Assembly: GCA_001515955.1 (NCBI GenBank) | Contig: LOES01000110.1 | Location: 1 to 26,353 of the forward strand | Direction of reading: 5' to 3' | Length of the DNA: 26,353 nucleotides | Source of the DNA: Clostridia bacterium BRH_c25 | GTDB lineage: Bacteria > Bacillota_A > Clostridia > Lutisporales > Lutisporaceae | Shown here: piece by piece, positions 7,897 through 15,989 of the stretch | Numbering within the stretch: position 1 is the first letter of the stretch | How the letters are laid out: every line of letters begins with the position of its first letter | Translations under genes and position numbers: made by a program | Notes under the pieces: model-generated | Databases searched by the model: none | The model's input: only the letters and a program-made list of their open reading frames with translations | Told to the model about the DNA's origin: nothing

Positions 7897-9282
7897 GTGG
7901 AATACAGATATACTAATTTTAATGAAAAGCGCATGTATGTTTTTAGTGAGCTTGTAAAAAGGTATTGGAATGGAGGCTTGAAAAGTGTTGATGATCTAGA
8001 TACCTTAGCTGATGAGATCAGGAACAAATATGGATTTAGCGATAAGGAAATACCATTTATAAAGAATCATATAAGAGTAGCTATGGGATTGGATCCCAAG
8101 GGGGATGATGCATTTACCGATGAGTTGGATATTGTTAAAGGTTACAAAGAAATCCATCAGCCTGTGGTTGCCAGGATTGAAGGTCCCTGCGAGCATTGCA
8201 GCAATGAAGCGTGTGAATGCATGGAAGTGGGCAAGTATGAAACCCGGATGTATAGCAGGTTAAATGAATCTGCAACTATAAATGATGATTGTTTAAGCTG
8301 CGGATACACTGTTCCTGAATGTGATTTTGGGGCAGTCGTAGATAAGATAGAGTTCATGCCGGTCATTGATTTGTTAAAGGATAAAAAAACACATGTGTAT
8401 GCTGCAGTAGCGCCGGCCATAGTTGGTCAGTTCGGCGAGAGTGTCGGTATGGGCAAGCTGAGAACTGCTCTGAAGATGCTGGGCTTCAAAGATATGATTG
8501 AGGTAGCTTTGTTTGCTGATATTTTGACAATAAAAGAAGCCTTTGAGTTTAATCATCTGGTGAAAAGCGAAGATGATTTCTTCTTGACGAGCTGCTGCTG
8601 TCCGGTATGGTTCAACATGATAAAAAACAATTATCCTGATATCTATAAACACCTGTCTCCATCAGTATCACCAATGATAGCCTCAGGCAGAATTCTAAAA
8701 AAATTATATGATAATGTCAAGGTTGTATTCATTGCCCCTTGTATCGCAAAAAAGGCTGAAGCTAAAGAGACCGATCTAAATGGAGCGATAGATTATGTCT
8801 TGAATTTCAGAGAACTCCAGGAGATTTTCAAAGCCCTTGAAGTTAATTTGGAAGAGCTTAAAGCCGATGACAAGGATCAGGCATCCTTTGGAGGAAGAGT
8901 GTATGCAAGATCCGGTGGTGTCAGCTTTTCTGTCAAAACAGTGGTTAACAGGCTGGAGCCCAGCAGAGTCATTAAGCTTAAAGCAAAAAAGGTCAGTGGT
9001 GTTAAGGAATGCAAAAAAGTACTGGAGGATCTGCGTGACGGAAAGAATATCGATGCCAACTTTATTGAAGGCATGGGATGTCCAGGGGGCTGTGTAGGTG
9101 GACCCAGAACTAACATTGATGCTTTGAAGGCTGCAAAGCTGGTTAATGATTTTGGTGAAGATTCTTTTATATTGACTCCCTTTGACAATTTGAATGTAAT
9201 GAAAATCTTGAAGCAGTTAGGTATCAATTCTATAGAAGAGATTATGCAGAATGAAGAAATAACAAAAATATTATCCAGATAA
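7897..9282 (+). CDS. Small [FeFe]-hydrogenase-type iron-sulfur protein
   Basis: A 461-residue protein with an H-cluster catalytic domain. Seen: an N-terminal helical part, a ferredoxin-like segment with Cys at 98, 101, 106 and 108 and again at 132, 135 and 142, then L1 TSCCCPVW (231-238), L2 APCIAKKAEA (from 280) and L3 EGMGCPGGCVGGP (from 391). L1 has one more Cys than the classic TSCCPxW, and L2 has Ala instead of Met before PC; this resembles the less-studied group B clostridial enzymes rather than group A. The start is GTG at 7897, six bases after AGGAGG (7885-7890); the ATG at 7891 touches that site and is too close. No maturation genes (hydE/F/G) or partner subunits are nearby. Hydrogen production, uptake or sensing cannot be separated by sequence. 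Confidence 0.88.
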   Translation: MEYRYTNFNEKRMYVFSELVKRYWNGGLKSVDDLDTLADEIRNKYGFSDKEIPFIKNHIRVAMGLDPKGDDAFTDELDIVKGYKEIHQPVVARIEGPCEHCSNEACECMEVGKYETRMYSRLNESATINDDCLSCGYTVPECDFGAVVDKIEFMPVIDLLKDKKTHVYAAVAPAIVGQFGESVGMGKLRTALKMLGFKDMIEVALFADILTIKEAFEFNHLVKSEDDFFLTSCCCPVWFNMIKNNYPDIYKHLSPSVSPMIASGRILKKLYDNVKVVFIAPCIAKKAEAKETDLNGAIDYVLNFRELQEIFKALEVNLEELKADDKDQASFGGRVYARSGGVSFSVKTVVNRLEPSRVIKLKAKKVSGVKECKKVLEDLRDGKNIDANFIEGMGCPGGCVGGPRTNIDALKAAKLVNDFGEDSFILTPFDNLNVMKILKQLGINSIEEIMQNEEITKILSR

Positions 9283-9324
9283 CCTGGGAGCTTGGCACCT
9301 ACGCACCAGCTTTATATGCACAGA

Positions 9325-9350
9325 TAAAAAACTCGCCATTTCTGACGAGT
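9325..9350 (-). terminator. Terminator of the aegerolysin-like gene pair
   Basis: Read on the minus strand: ACTCG (9350-9346), a ten-base loop, CGAGT (9335-9331), then a T run (9330-9326). It lies 27 bases past the stop codon of the minus-strand gene. Confidence 0.7.
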
Positions 9351-9376
9351 ATCTTACATATTGGCAAGTTATATCT

Positions 9377-9760
9377 CTAAAGTGTTTTTTTAGAAACTGT
9401 CACTGTCGTACTGTAATCATGAGCTTTATCCGGTATCTCAGTGAAGTTATCGACCTTAAGAAGACCTGTTCCTTCACAGCTCGTTGCATTTTTCGCTTTC
9501 CAATAAGGAATATCCACCTTAATATTGACCATCCCATAATGAGCCGAAGCTGCATCCGGCAATTTGTCCTGTAATGTCGCATAGAACTCAATTCCTGTCA
9601 TCGTTCCGGCACCGGAATCAACCTCAAAATTATCCACTTCTCCTTTTTTAATTAAATTCGGAAATGATTTTTCCTGACCCCATGGTACGCTTTTGCTGAT
9701 TAGCTCCAAATCCCTGTCCAATCTGTTGGCAATTGTAATTTTATATGTCCACTTTGGCAT
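9377..9760 (-). CDS. Aegerolysin-like protein
   Basis: A 127-residue protein without signal peptide or membrane segment. By eye it lines up with the aegerolysin family, including Bt Cry34/Gpp34: a first strand YKITIANRLDRDLEL like the VNNKTGHTLQL stretch, a Trp-Gly (PWG), a hydrophobic-plus-SG segment ending MTGIEF (family MTGTE), then DIPYWKAKNA where the family has DNPF/DNPY. Aegerolysins are small beta-sandwich proteins that bind membrane lipids, often with a larger pore-forming partner encoded next door. The upstream gene ends 27 bases before this start, in the same direction, and an AAGGAGG precedes the ATG. Assignment rests on motif spacing, not a database search. Confidence 0.6.
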   Translation of the reverse strand: MPKWTYKITIANRLDRDLELISKSVPWGQEKSFPNLIKKGEVDNFEVDSGAGTMTGIEFYATLQDKLPDAASAHYGMVNIKVDIPYWKAKNATSCEGTGLLKVDNFTEIPDKAHDYSTTVTVSKKTL

Positions 9761-9787
9761 GAGTAACCTCCTTAATCATTTATTATA

Positions 9788-10468
9788 TTAGTCTATCACA
9801 TATTGTTTTCGGTCTCTTTTATAGGTTAACAGCTCGCTTCCATAAAGGTAGTCGTCCACTGCCACTAATGATGTATTTCCATCGTAAACACGGTAAATAG
9901 CTACATATTTCTTAAAGTCCCACAGAACGATTTCCCTGTCATAATCTTTCTGCAGGTATTTGATTGTTCGGGAAGTCGAACTCGAATCCTCATTGTAATA
10001 CTCCTTTAAATTTTTAATACTATACTCTGTCGTGAGCGTATCTTTTAATGAATATGCACTTCCACCCTGCCCTTGTGCAGGCGCATTACTATAGGAACCC
10101 TCTATGACATTTGCTATTCGAAATTCTTTTGATTGCGTCATCCGTGTTGATGAAACATGCTTGATGTCGACTGTTTCTGAATATTCAGTGTTCGCGCCAA
10201 GAGAAATCTTCAGGTTTTTTTCGGCTGTAAAAACGCACACGCTAAAATATTTACTTATGAAGTTAAGCTTTGTATAAGAATCTTCTATGTCCGGGTCATT
10301 GATATCATCCCAAAGGTTTTTGGGGATGTCGTATACATCAGTAATTCCAAGTATCTGTATATACGAAAGAGGTAAATTATCCGGCAGCGCTTCAAGGTCC
10401 GGTGTTTCAGCAACTATTTGTACCTTACCCTTGATGTTTTGCCAGGATGAAAAATCAAGTTGTTCCAT
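9788..10468 (-). CDS. Unrecognised protein, possible partner of the aegerolysin-like protein
   Basis: A 226-residue protein with no family I can name. Seen: an acidic N-terminal third, then alternating polar and hydrophobic strands rich in Ser/Thr (about 100-170, containing SSTRMTQSKEF and QGQGGSAYSLKDTLTTEYS), and a C-terminal aromatic part (WDFKKYVAIYRVYDG). Ser/Thr-rich amphipathic strands of this kind occur in beta-pore toxins, but this is only a resemblance. No signal peptide. The start is the ATG at 10468, because AAAGGAGG lies just upstream; the frame is open to 10534 without a ribosome site. It is the first gene of a two-gene unit with the aegerolysin-like gene. Confidence 0.75.
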   Translation of the reverse strand: MEQLDFSSWQNIKGKVQIVAETPDLEALPDNLPLSYIQILGITDVYDIPKNLWDDINDPDIEDSYTKLNFISKYFSVCVFTAEKNLKISLGANTEYSETVDIKHVSSTRMTQSKEFRIANVIEGSYSNAPAQGQGGSAYSLKDTLTTEYSIKNLKEYYNEDSSSTSRTIKYLQKDYDREIVLWDFKKYVAIYRVYDGNTSLVAVDDYLYGSELLTYKRDRKQYVID

Positions 10469-10480
10469 TGCTGACCTCCT

Positions 10481-10508
10481 TTGACAGAATGATTTATTCA
10501 CATATAAA
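10481..10508 (+). promoter_or_regulatory. Possible plus-strand promoter before repeat copy B
   Basis: TTGACA (10481-10486), a 16-base spacer and TATAAA (10503-10508). As with copy A, it would transcribe the repeat in its forward orientation. It overlaps the ribosome site of the minus-strand gene, so it may be coincidental. Confidence 0.35.
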
Positions 10509-10535
10509 AATATGCAAGAGATTAGGGATAACAAT

Positions 10536-10651
10536 CTATATTGAACGCACTTAAGATATTACATCGGGTATAGTGCGAATTCAATAATAATCAAAGAAAC
10601 ATTTCGCGAAATTCGAATTGAAAATGTAAAATGTTTTTAGCGAAATATATA
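10536..10651 (+). repeat. Structured dispersed repeat, copy B
   Basis: Second copy of the ~117-base repeat at 4992-5108, same orientation. The hairpin is TTGAA+CGCACT (10541-10551) with AGTGCG+AA+TTCAA (10572-10584). The A10549/T10574 pair replaces the G/C pair of copy A. ATTTCGC (about 10602-10608) can also pair with GCGAAAT near the 3' end. It lies upstream of the aegerolysin unit, on the opposite strand relative to those genes. Confidence 0.75.
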
Positions 10652-10722
10652 GGTTCATTGATTATTGGCTTATATTATATTATTTTAAAATATTCTATCA
10701 CATTTTTATCCATAATTATACA

Positions 10723-10755
10723 CTATCATGCAGTTTTTTTAAAGCCGCATGATAG
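10723..10755. repeat. Hairpin with T-rich loop
   Basis: CTATCATGC (10723-10731) pairs perfectly with GCATGATAG (10747-10755) around a 15-base loop containing seven T. The T run is in the loop, so a normal terminator is unlikely. Function unknown. Confidence 0.45.
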
Positions 10756-10781
10756 CTTCAGGCAATTAACCAAAAACCAAG

Positions 10782-10808
10782 AAAAACTGAGATCAATCGG
10801 CCTCAGTT
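10782..10808 (-). terminator. Terminator at the end of the liv-tkt-iolB operon
   Basis: Read on the minus strand: AACTGAG (10808-10802), a loop, CTCAGTT (10791-10785), then T residues. It lies about 115 bases past the iolB stop. Together with its downstream flank (10765-10806) it is nearly identical to the terminator at 25812-25860. Confidence 0.75.
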
Positions 10809-10921
10809 AATTCCTGCTTTGTATTGTTTGGTAAAAAAAAGATCGTTTTCTTGTCCTTGAAGTAATAGTACATTAGACTGTGTGCGACGCCCGCTTTCAG
10901 CGAACTCATACAGAGCCGCCT

Positions 10922-11716
10922 CTAAAATTTGTCCGGCCAGATTCGGGCATCTTCCTTTGTCACCCATAAATGTTCGGGCACAAAGGTTGGCTGGATATAG
11001 GGATTATCCTCCAAATGTCTGATAACCCACAAATAGAACATTGCATATCCTGGTGCTGTTGTTTGTGGATGTGTCATACCTTCAGTTATCTTCATTGTGT
11101 CATTGTTTCTTACCTTGTATACCTCTTCGCCTACCTCTGCATATCCAAAACCGTTTTGCGGCAGGAATTTATAATAATATATTTCTGGCTGAGGATGGTG
11201 ATGAGGAGGATAGCTGGACCATTTACCCGGATGATCTATTACCTCTCCAATAACCAGATTTGAATCTGCTGCATTAGTTGTATCGAAAATGGTTCTTACG
11301 GTTCGGGTTGAAGTCTCTTTCATTGTCCCTTTGCCACGCTGTTCACTGTGACATTCTTCCGGTGTAAACAGCTTGTCTTGGAAGCTCTTTTCATTTTCTG
11401 TCATAATTACTGCCAACTCTGCATCCTTAGAAAGCGCTGTGATCTTAATGGCAATCCCCTTTGGAACATGCAAGCACCACGGTTCTTGGTCGAAGCAGCT
11501 TTCTCTTTTGGCACAAACCTCATTGTCAAGCCATTTGTAGACAACCTCACCCCTTATAAGAAGGTAGGCCCTTTCCTTTTCCTCTTGATTTTCCTGGCTT
11601 TCTCCAGCTTTAAGCTCAAGTATTCCAAAATCCATGAGCATCTCTGCATTTTTGCCCTTTATTTCTGTTATGCTGTTATAGCCTTGAGCAAATGCTTGTT
11701 TTTGTCTTATTATCAT
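10922..11716 (-). CDS. iolB: 5-deoxy-glucuronate isomerase family protein (IolB-like)
   Basis: Cupin-type isomerase of 264 residues. In myo-inositol breakdown IolB converts 5-deoxy-D-glucuronate to 2-deoxy-5-keto-D-gluconate. Seen: a bicupin layout with the metal-binding cluster PPHHHPQPEIYYY (His172-174, Glu178), followed by NGFGYAEVGEEVYKVRNND, typical of IolB. It is the last gene of the operon, 21 bases after the transketolase C half; AAAGGATGATG precedes the ATG. No other iol gene (iolA, C, D, E, G, J) is in the window. With a transketolase and a Liv-type transporter, the true substrate may be a different aldose or uronic acid analogue; the symbol is by family resemblance. Confidence 0.85.
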   Translation of the reverse strand: MIIRQKQAFAQGYNSITEIKGKNAEMLMDFGILELKAGESQENQEEKERAYLLIRGEVVYKWLDNEVCAKRESCFDQEPWCLHVPKGIAIKITALSKDAELAVIMTENEKSFQDKLFTPEECHSEQRGKGTMKETSTRTVRTIFDTTNAADSNLVIGEVIDHPGKWSSYPPHHHPQPEIYYYKFLPQNGFGYAEVGEEVYKVRNNDTMKITEGMTHPQTTAPGYAMFYLWVIRHLEDNPYIQPTFVPEHLWVTKEDARIWPDKF

Positions 11717-11737
11717 AAAAACATCATCCTTTATGAA

Positions 11738-12664
11738 TTATTTTATAAATGTCTCTATCTCTTGTGTCACGCTTTCTACATCCAGACGATAGTATTTCAG
11801 AAGCTCTGCCGGCTTACCGGACTGACCAAACTGATCCTGTACACCCAGCTTTTTCAGCTTGACTCCATCTAACTCCCATAGAACGTCACTGACAGCATCT
11901 CCCAATCCACCTATTACGGAATGTTCCTCCAGGGTTACCAATTTACTGCATTTTGCTGCATATTTTTTTATCATCTCACTATCTATTGGTTTTATGGTAT
12001 ACATGTTGATGACAGCTGCATCTATCCCCTTTCGGGATAAGCCTTCGGCCGCTTCCAAGGCTGTAGAAATCATCAGGCCACAGGAGAATATCGCAATATC
12101 CTTGCCCTCTCGAAGAACATTTGACTTGCCAATCTTAAAGGGCATATCCTCCATCACAGGGGAAGGCATCCTTGCCAGACGTATATAAACCGGTCCTTGA
12201 AAATCTGCCGCTGCCCGGATGGCTTTGTGGGTTTCCTTCTCATCACAGGGACAGAGTATCGTCATACCAGGTATTACGCGCATCAATGCAATGTCTTCAA
12301 TGGCCTCATGACTACCCCCATCTTCTCCAAGGGTAATACCTGCATGGGTCATTGCCAGCTTTACATTGGAGTTAGGATAAGCAACAGAGTTTCTAACCTG
12401 CTCATATGCTCTCCCTGCACCAAATAAAGCAAAGGTACTAATGAAAGGTATAAAGCCCATCTCTGCCATTCCTGCAGCCATACTGGTCATATTTGCCTCT
12501 GCAATCCCCGCGTTAAAGAAGCGATGGGGATAGCTTTCTGCAAAACCACAGGTCATGGTTGCGTGAGACAAATCTGCATCCATCACCACTATTTTGTTAT
12601 TTTCAGCTCCAAGGGCTACCAATGCATCTCCATAGGCAGCTCTTGTTGCAATCATCTTTGACAT
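11738..12664 (-). CDS. Transketolase, C-terminal half subunit
   Basis: Second half of a split transketolase, 308 residues. Seen: pyrimidine-binding domain with the conserved Glu56 in NAGIAEANM, the segment MTHAGITLGEDGGSHEAIEDIALMR (H107, 113-119), and a C-terminal domain with TLEEHSVIGGLGDAV. It transfers two-carbon ketol units together with the N half encoded 14 bases upstream; GGGAGG precedes the ATG. Split transketolases are common in anaerobes and archaea, and several catabolic clusters use them on unusual or unphosphorylated ketoses. Substrate here is not known. Confidence 0.92.
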   Translation of the reverse strand: MSKMIATRAAYGDALVALGAENNKIVVMDADLSHATMTCGFAESYPHRFFNAGIAEANMTSMAAGMAEMGFIPFISTFALFGAGRAYEQVRNSVAYPNSNVKLAMTHAGITLGEDGGSHEAIEDIALMRVIPGMTILCPCDEKETHKAIRAAADFQGPVYIRLARMPSPVMEDMPFKIGKSNVLREGKDIAIFSCGLMISTALEAAEGLSRKGIDAAVINMYTIKPIDSEMIKKYAAKCSKLVTLEEHSVIGGLGDAVSDVLWELDGVKLKKLGVQDQFGQSGKPAELLKYYRLDVESVTQEIETFIK

Positions 12665-12678
12665 TTCCTTTTCCTCCC

Positions 12679-13482
12679 TTATTTCAACTGATCCAGAGCC
12701 TGGGCCAATTGCTCCTCAGATAGTGCTTTTCCATGCCACCCTACTTGGTTCTCCATGAAGGATACACCTTTACCCTTGACTGTACGTGCAATGATGCACT
12801 TAGGTTGTCCTTCAACCTTTATGTCCAAGCCGTCGATAATCGCTTCAATATCATTGCCCTCAAGCTCTATTACATGGAAGCCAAAGCTAAGATACTTGTC
12901 TGCGATGCTTTCAACTCCCATTACCTGGTCATTGGAACCATCAATTTGCAAACCATTATTATCAATGATTACAGTAAGGTTATCAAGCTTGTAGTGGGCA
13001 GCTGCCATGGCAGCCTCCCAGACTTGACCCTCCTGCAATTCTCCATCACCCAGAACTGTGTATACCTTTACATCGCTATTCTGCAGCTTTGCACCCAAGG
13101 CCATACCGGTTGCAATAGATACACCTTGACCGAGAGAACCCGTCGATGCATCCACACCCTGTAGCTTTTTCTTGTCTGGATGCCCCTGTAGATGACTGCC
13201 CAATTGGCGAAAGCCCTTTAGCTCCTCCTTTGGAAAATACCCTTTGTCGGCAAGTACCGCATAAAGTGCCGGAGCTGCATGACCCTTGGACAAAACAAAG
13301 CGATCTCGATTATCATCAGTGGGATTTGCAGGGTCAATACGCATCTTGCTATAGTAGAGCGCTACAATTATTTCCATCATGGATAAGGATCCACCAGGAT
13401 GCCCTGACTGGGCTTGGGTAATCATTTTTAGTACCTCACGGCGTAGTTCTTTACATTTATTATCTAAGTCTGCTTTATCCAT
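12679..13482 (-). CDS. Transketolase, N-terminal half subunit
   Basis: Thiamine-diphosphate-binding half of the split transketolase, 267 residues. Seen: QSGHPGGSLS (25-34), SKGHAAPALY (65-74), and the cofactor motif GDG (145-147) running to DNNG (about 174-177). It starts 27 bases after livF with a TGGAGGA ribosome site, so transporter and enzyme share a transcript. Housekeeping transketolases normally sit with other pentose-phosphate genes; placement behind a Liv-type transporter and before an iolB-like gene points to a catabolic role. Confidence 0.92.
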   Translation of the reverse strand: MDKADLDNKCKELRREVLKMITQAQSGHPGGSLSMMEIIVALYYSKMRIDPANPTDDNRDRFVLSKGHAAPALYAVLADKGYFPKEELKGFRQLGSHLQGHPDKKKLQGVDASTGSLGQGVSIATGMALGAKLQNSDVKVYTVLGDGELQEGQVWEAAMAAAHYKLDNLTVIIDNNGLQIDGSNDQVMGVESIADKYLSFGFHVIELEGNDIEAIIDGLDIKVEGQPKCIIARTVKGKGVSFMENQVGWHGKALSEEQLAQALDQLK

Positions 13483-13509
13483 ATTGTTCCTCCATTTTTT
13501 AGAATCGGA

Positions 13510-14229
13510 TTAGTGAGATGCACCAAGATAACTTTTCTTAACCTCTTCATTGTTTCTGAGTTTATCTGCTGTATCGGTCAGTATAATCTCACCTGTTTCA
13601 ATAACATATCCTCTATCTGCGATCTTTAATGCAGCATTGGAATTCTGTTCAATCAAAAGTACCGGCAACCCGCCTTGATTGATCTTCTTAATTATCTCAA
13701 AAATACTTTGAATGATGATAGGTGCAAGTCCTAGTGACGGCTCATCCATCATAATCAGCTTTGGCTTTTGCATTAATGCACGGCCTACTGCGAGCATTTG
13801 CTGCTCGCCCCCGGAGAGTGTTCCTCCACGTTGGTTTTCCCGTTCTAGAAGTCTTGGAAACAAGCTGTAAACATAATCCAAGTCATCTCGTATACCAGGA
13901 CCCTTCCTTAAATATGCACCCATGTCCAAATTCTCACGGACAGTAAGGTTTGAAAATATATGACGTCCCTCTAGACACTGAGCCATTCCGAGGGCTGCAA
14001 TTTTATGAGGCTTCATTCCATCAATTTTCTCGCCCATAAAACGAACTTCCCCAGAAGTTATTTTACCCAGCAAGCCGGAAATAGACCGAAGGGTTGTTGT
14101 TTTTCCTGCCCCATTTCCGCCAATCAGTGTAACAATTTCGCCTTCCTTAATATCAAGGGATATGCCTTTTAATGCATGAATTTCTCCATAATGGAAATTT
14201 AAATTCTTAACCTCTAAGATGCTAGACAT
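13510..14229 (-). CDS. livF: Branched-chain-amino-acid-type ABC transporter ATPase LivF
   Basis: Cytoplasmic ATPase of a HAAT-type importer, 239 residues (E. coli LivF is 237). Seen: Walker A GGNGAGKTT (37-45), signature LSGGEQQ, Walker B LIMMDEP, and the C-terminal HGYLG-type ending (KKSYLGASH). The start is the ATG at 14229, which overlaps the livG stop by 8 bases; an upstream in-frame ATG lies well inside livG. It pairs with LivG to power LivHM. Confidence 0.93.
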   Translation of the reverse strand: MSSILEVKNLNFHYGEIHALKGISLDIKEGEIVTLIGGNGAGKTTTLRSISGLLGKITSGEVRFMGEKIDGMKPHKIAALGMAQCLEGRHIFSNLTVRENLDMGAYLRKGPGIRDDLDYVYSLFPRLLERENQRGGTLSGGEQQMLAVGRALMQKPKLIMMDEPSLGLAPIIIQSIFEIIKKINQGGLPVLLIEQNSNAALKIADRGYVIETGEIILTDTADKLRNNEEVKKSYLGASH

Positions 14230-14983
14230 CCAAGCCACCCCCCAAATATGCTGCAATGACTTCCTCGTTGTTTTGTATATGCTTAGCATCGCCAAATGCT
14301 ATTTTTTTGCCATAATTCAATACACAAATTATATGGGTTACACACATGACCAGCTTCATATCATGTTCAACTAATAGAATTGTAATACCTTTATCACTTA
14401 TTTTACGGATGATCTCCGTCAGCTCCTCCTTTTCTCTACCATTCATTCCTGCCGCCGGCTCGTCAAGCAACAGTAGCTTGGGATCACTTGCCAATGCTCT
14501 GGAAATTTCCAGTCGTCGCTGCTCTCCATAGGACAGATTGCTCGCATTATAATAAGCCTTTTCTGATAAATTCATAAAATTAAGGATCTCCAAGCTTTTC
14601 TTTTCAACAGCTGCTTCCTCTTCTTTTTGCTTCTTGGTTCTGAGTATGGAAGCCGCCAGACCTGCCTTTGTTCTTGTATGACAGCCTACCATTACGTTTT
14701 CTAGAGCGGTCATATTTTTAAACAGGTTAATATTCTGATAGGTACGAGAAATACCTAATTCATTTATCTTATAGGGAGGCAGACCCTGAATATCCTTTCC
14801 ATTGAAGATGATTCTTCCACTAGTAGGGGCATACACCCCGCTAATTATATTAAACAAGGTGGTTTTTCCTGCTCCATTAGGCCCAATAAGGCCGAAAATG
14901 GCACCCTGTGGGACTTCAGCTGTAACCTCATTGACAGCTACAAGACCTCCAAATTTAATGGTTGCTTTTTCAAACTTTAGCAT
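14222..14983 (-). CDS. livG: Branched-chain-amino-acid-type ABC transporter ATPase LivG
   Basis: Second ATPase of the importer, 253 residues. Seen: Walker A GPNGAGKTT (34-42), signature LSYGEQ, Walker B LLLLDEPAAGMN and the H-loop LLVEHDM, all typical of LivG. The ATG at 14983 overlaps the livM stop by 14 bases; the TTG at 15004 would extend the protein by seven unconserved residues. AGAGGG lies nine bases before the ATG. Confidence 0.93.
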   Translation of the reverse strand: MLKFEKATIKFGGLVAVNEVTAEVPQGAIFGLIGPNGAGKTTLFNIISGVYAPTSGRIIFNGKDIQGLPPYKINELGISRTYQNINLFKNMTALENVMVGCHTRTKAGLAASILRTKKQKEEEAAVEKKSLEILNFMNLSEKAYYNASNLSYGEQRRLEISRALASDPKLLLLDEPAAGMNGREKEELTEIIRKISDKGITILLVEHDMKLVMCVTHIICVLNYGKKIAFGDAKHIQNNEEVIAAYLGGGLDV

Positions 14984-15953
14984 TTTCCTCAGCCCTCTTT
15001 CCAAGCTTGTTTTTCACCTTAGCACCTATTGTGTCCATGATGCCTACAACACCATTGGGCAGATAGAATAGGACAACAAGTATAAATACTGCATAAATCA
15101 ACATTTGATATCTTACAAAGCTCTGCATGGTCTCCGTAATGATAACCAATATTGAAGAACCAATTACAGGACCTGAGAGAGAGCCTATGCCTCCAAATAG
15201 AAGCATTGTCATAAACAGTTGAGATTGAGTAACCATAAAGGTATCCGGACTAATAAAATGTACAAGGTGGGCATACAATCCACCTGCAAGACCTGTGAGA
15301 AATGCACTGATCGCAAAGGCCATTATTTTATAATATCGAACGTTAATACCCATTCCGTTGGCAGCGTGTGGGTTTTCCCTTATTGCAATAAATGCCCTTC
15401 CTATTCTGGATTTAATGAGTCTGTTCTTACCAATCAAGACCAAAATTACCACCACAAGGAGTAGAAAAAATTTACTCTGGTTACTTTTAAAGGTGTAATT
15501 AAACAGGCTGATAGGTGGTATGTTTATAATCCCAGAATAGCCATTGGTAAGTGAGTCCGTTACAGAAACAAACATAAATACCATTTGTCCAAAAGCAATG
15601 GTCAGCAGAGACAGAAAGTGTTTTACCAGCTTTGCTGCAGGGAAGGCTATGATAATTCCAAATATCATAGAAAGCAAGCTGCCCAGAATAACTGTAATTG
15701 CCGGTGGAATGCCATAATTCATAGTGAGCAGCGTAGAGCCGTAGGCGCCTATGGCATAGAATGCAGCATGTCCGAAGGAGACCTGCCCTGTATATCCAAA
15801 AAGAACATCAAGACCGGTTACAGCAATGATATTAATGCAGATAAAGCAGAGCACCAGTGCCAGATAGCGTTCACGAAGCATGAAGGCACATATGATTGCC
15901 ACTGCCAGCAAAACAAGGATAATACCCTTTCTCTCTTTTATTTTTTCGAGCAT
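14970..15953 (-). CDS. livM: Branched-chain-amino-acid-type ABC transporter permease LivM
   Basis: Integral membrane permease of 327 residues with about 8-10 hydrophobic segments. Seen: the LivM hallmarks DVLFGYTGQVSFGHAAFYAIGAY (split here by description: FGYTGQ near 50, SFGHAAF near 59) and the cytoplasmic coupling segment SRIGRAFIAIRENPHAA near 187. It forms the channel with LivH. The ribosome site is GGAGGAAG seven bases before the ATG. The gene is followed by an overlapping livG. Confidence 0.92.
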   Translation of the reverse strand: MLEKIKERKGIILVLLAVAIICAFMLRERYLALVLCFICINIIAVTGLDVLFGYTGQVSFGHAAFYAIGAYGSTLLTMNYGIPPAITVILGSLLSMIFGIIIAFPAAKLVKHFLSLLTIAFGQMVFMFVSVTDSLTNGYSGIINIPPISLFNYTFKSNQSKFFLLLVVVILVLIGKNRLIKSRIGRAFIAIRENPHAANGMGINVRYYKIMAFAISAFLTGLAGGLYAHLVHFISPDTFMVTQSQLFMTMLLFGGIGSLSGPVIGSSILVIITETMQSFVRYQMLIYAVFILVVLFYLPNGVVGIMDTIGAKVKNKLGKRAEENAKV

Positions 15954-15989
15954 AATTCTTCCTCCAAATTTATTAATAATGAATTTGTT

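Larger units (their letters stand above)
10469..10921. other. Intergenic region with repeat copy B, a hairpin and a terminator
   Basis: No complete gene is seen in these 453 bases. They contain a possible plus-strand promoter, repeat copy B, a perfect 9-bp hairpin at 10723-10755 and the terminator of the iol/liv operon, all listed separately. A minus-strand frame without a start codon (stop at 10803-10805) runs from inside iolB through 10806-10921 and has protein-like composition (for example ILEAALYEFAES); it may be a gene relic. Confidence 0.6.

Noticed and set aside
10469..10534. Longer start for the aegerolysin partner, with a hydrophobic leader like a signal peptide
   Set aside because: AAAGGAGG lies inside this stretch and is correctly placed for the ATG at 10468; no ribosome site precedes the upstream start.
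12733..13164. 143-codon plus-strand frame opposite the transketolase N half
   Set aside because: Antisense shadow of a strongly conserved gene; no ribosome site and no recognisable domain.
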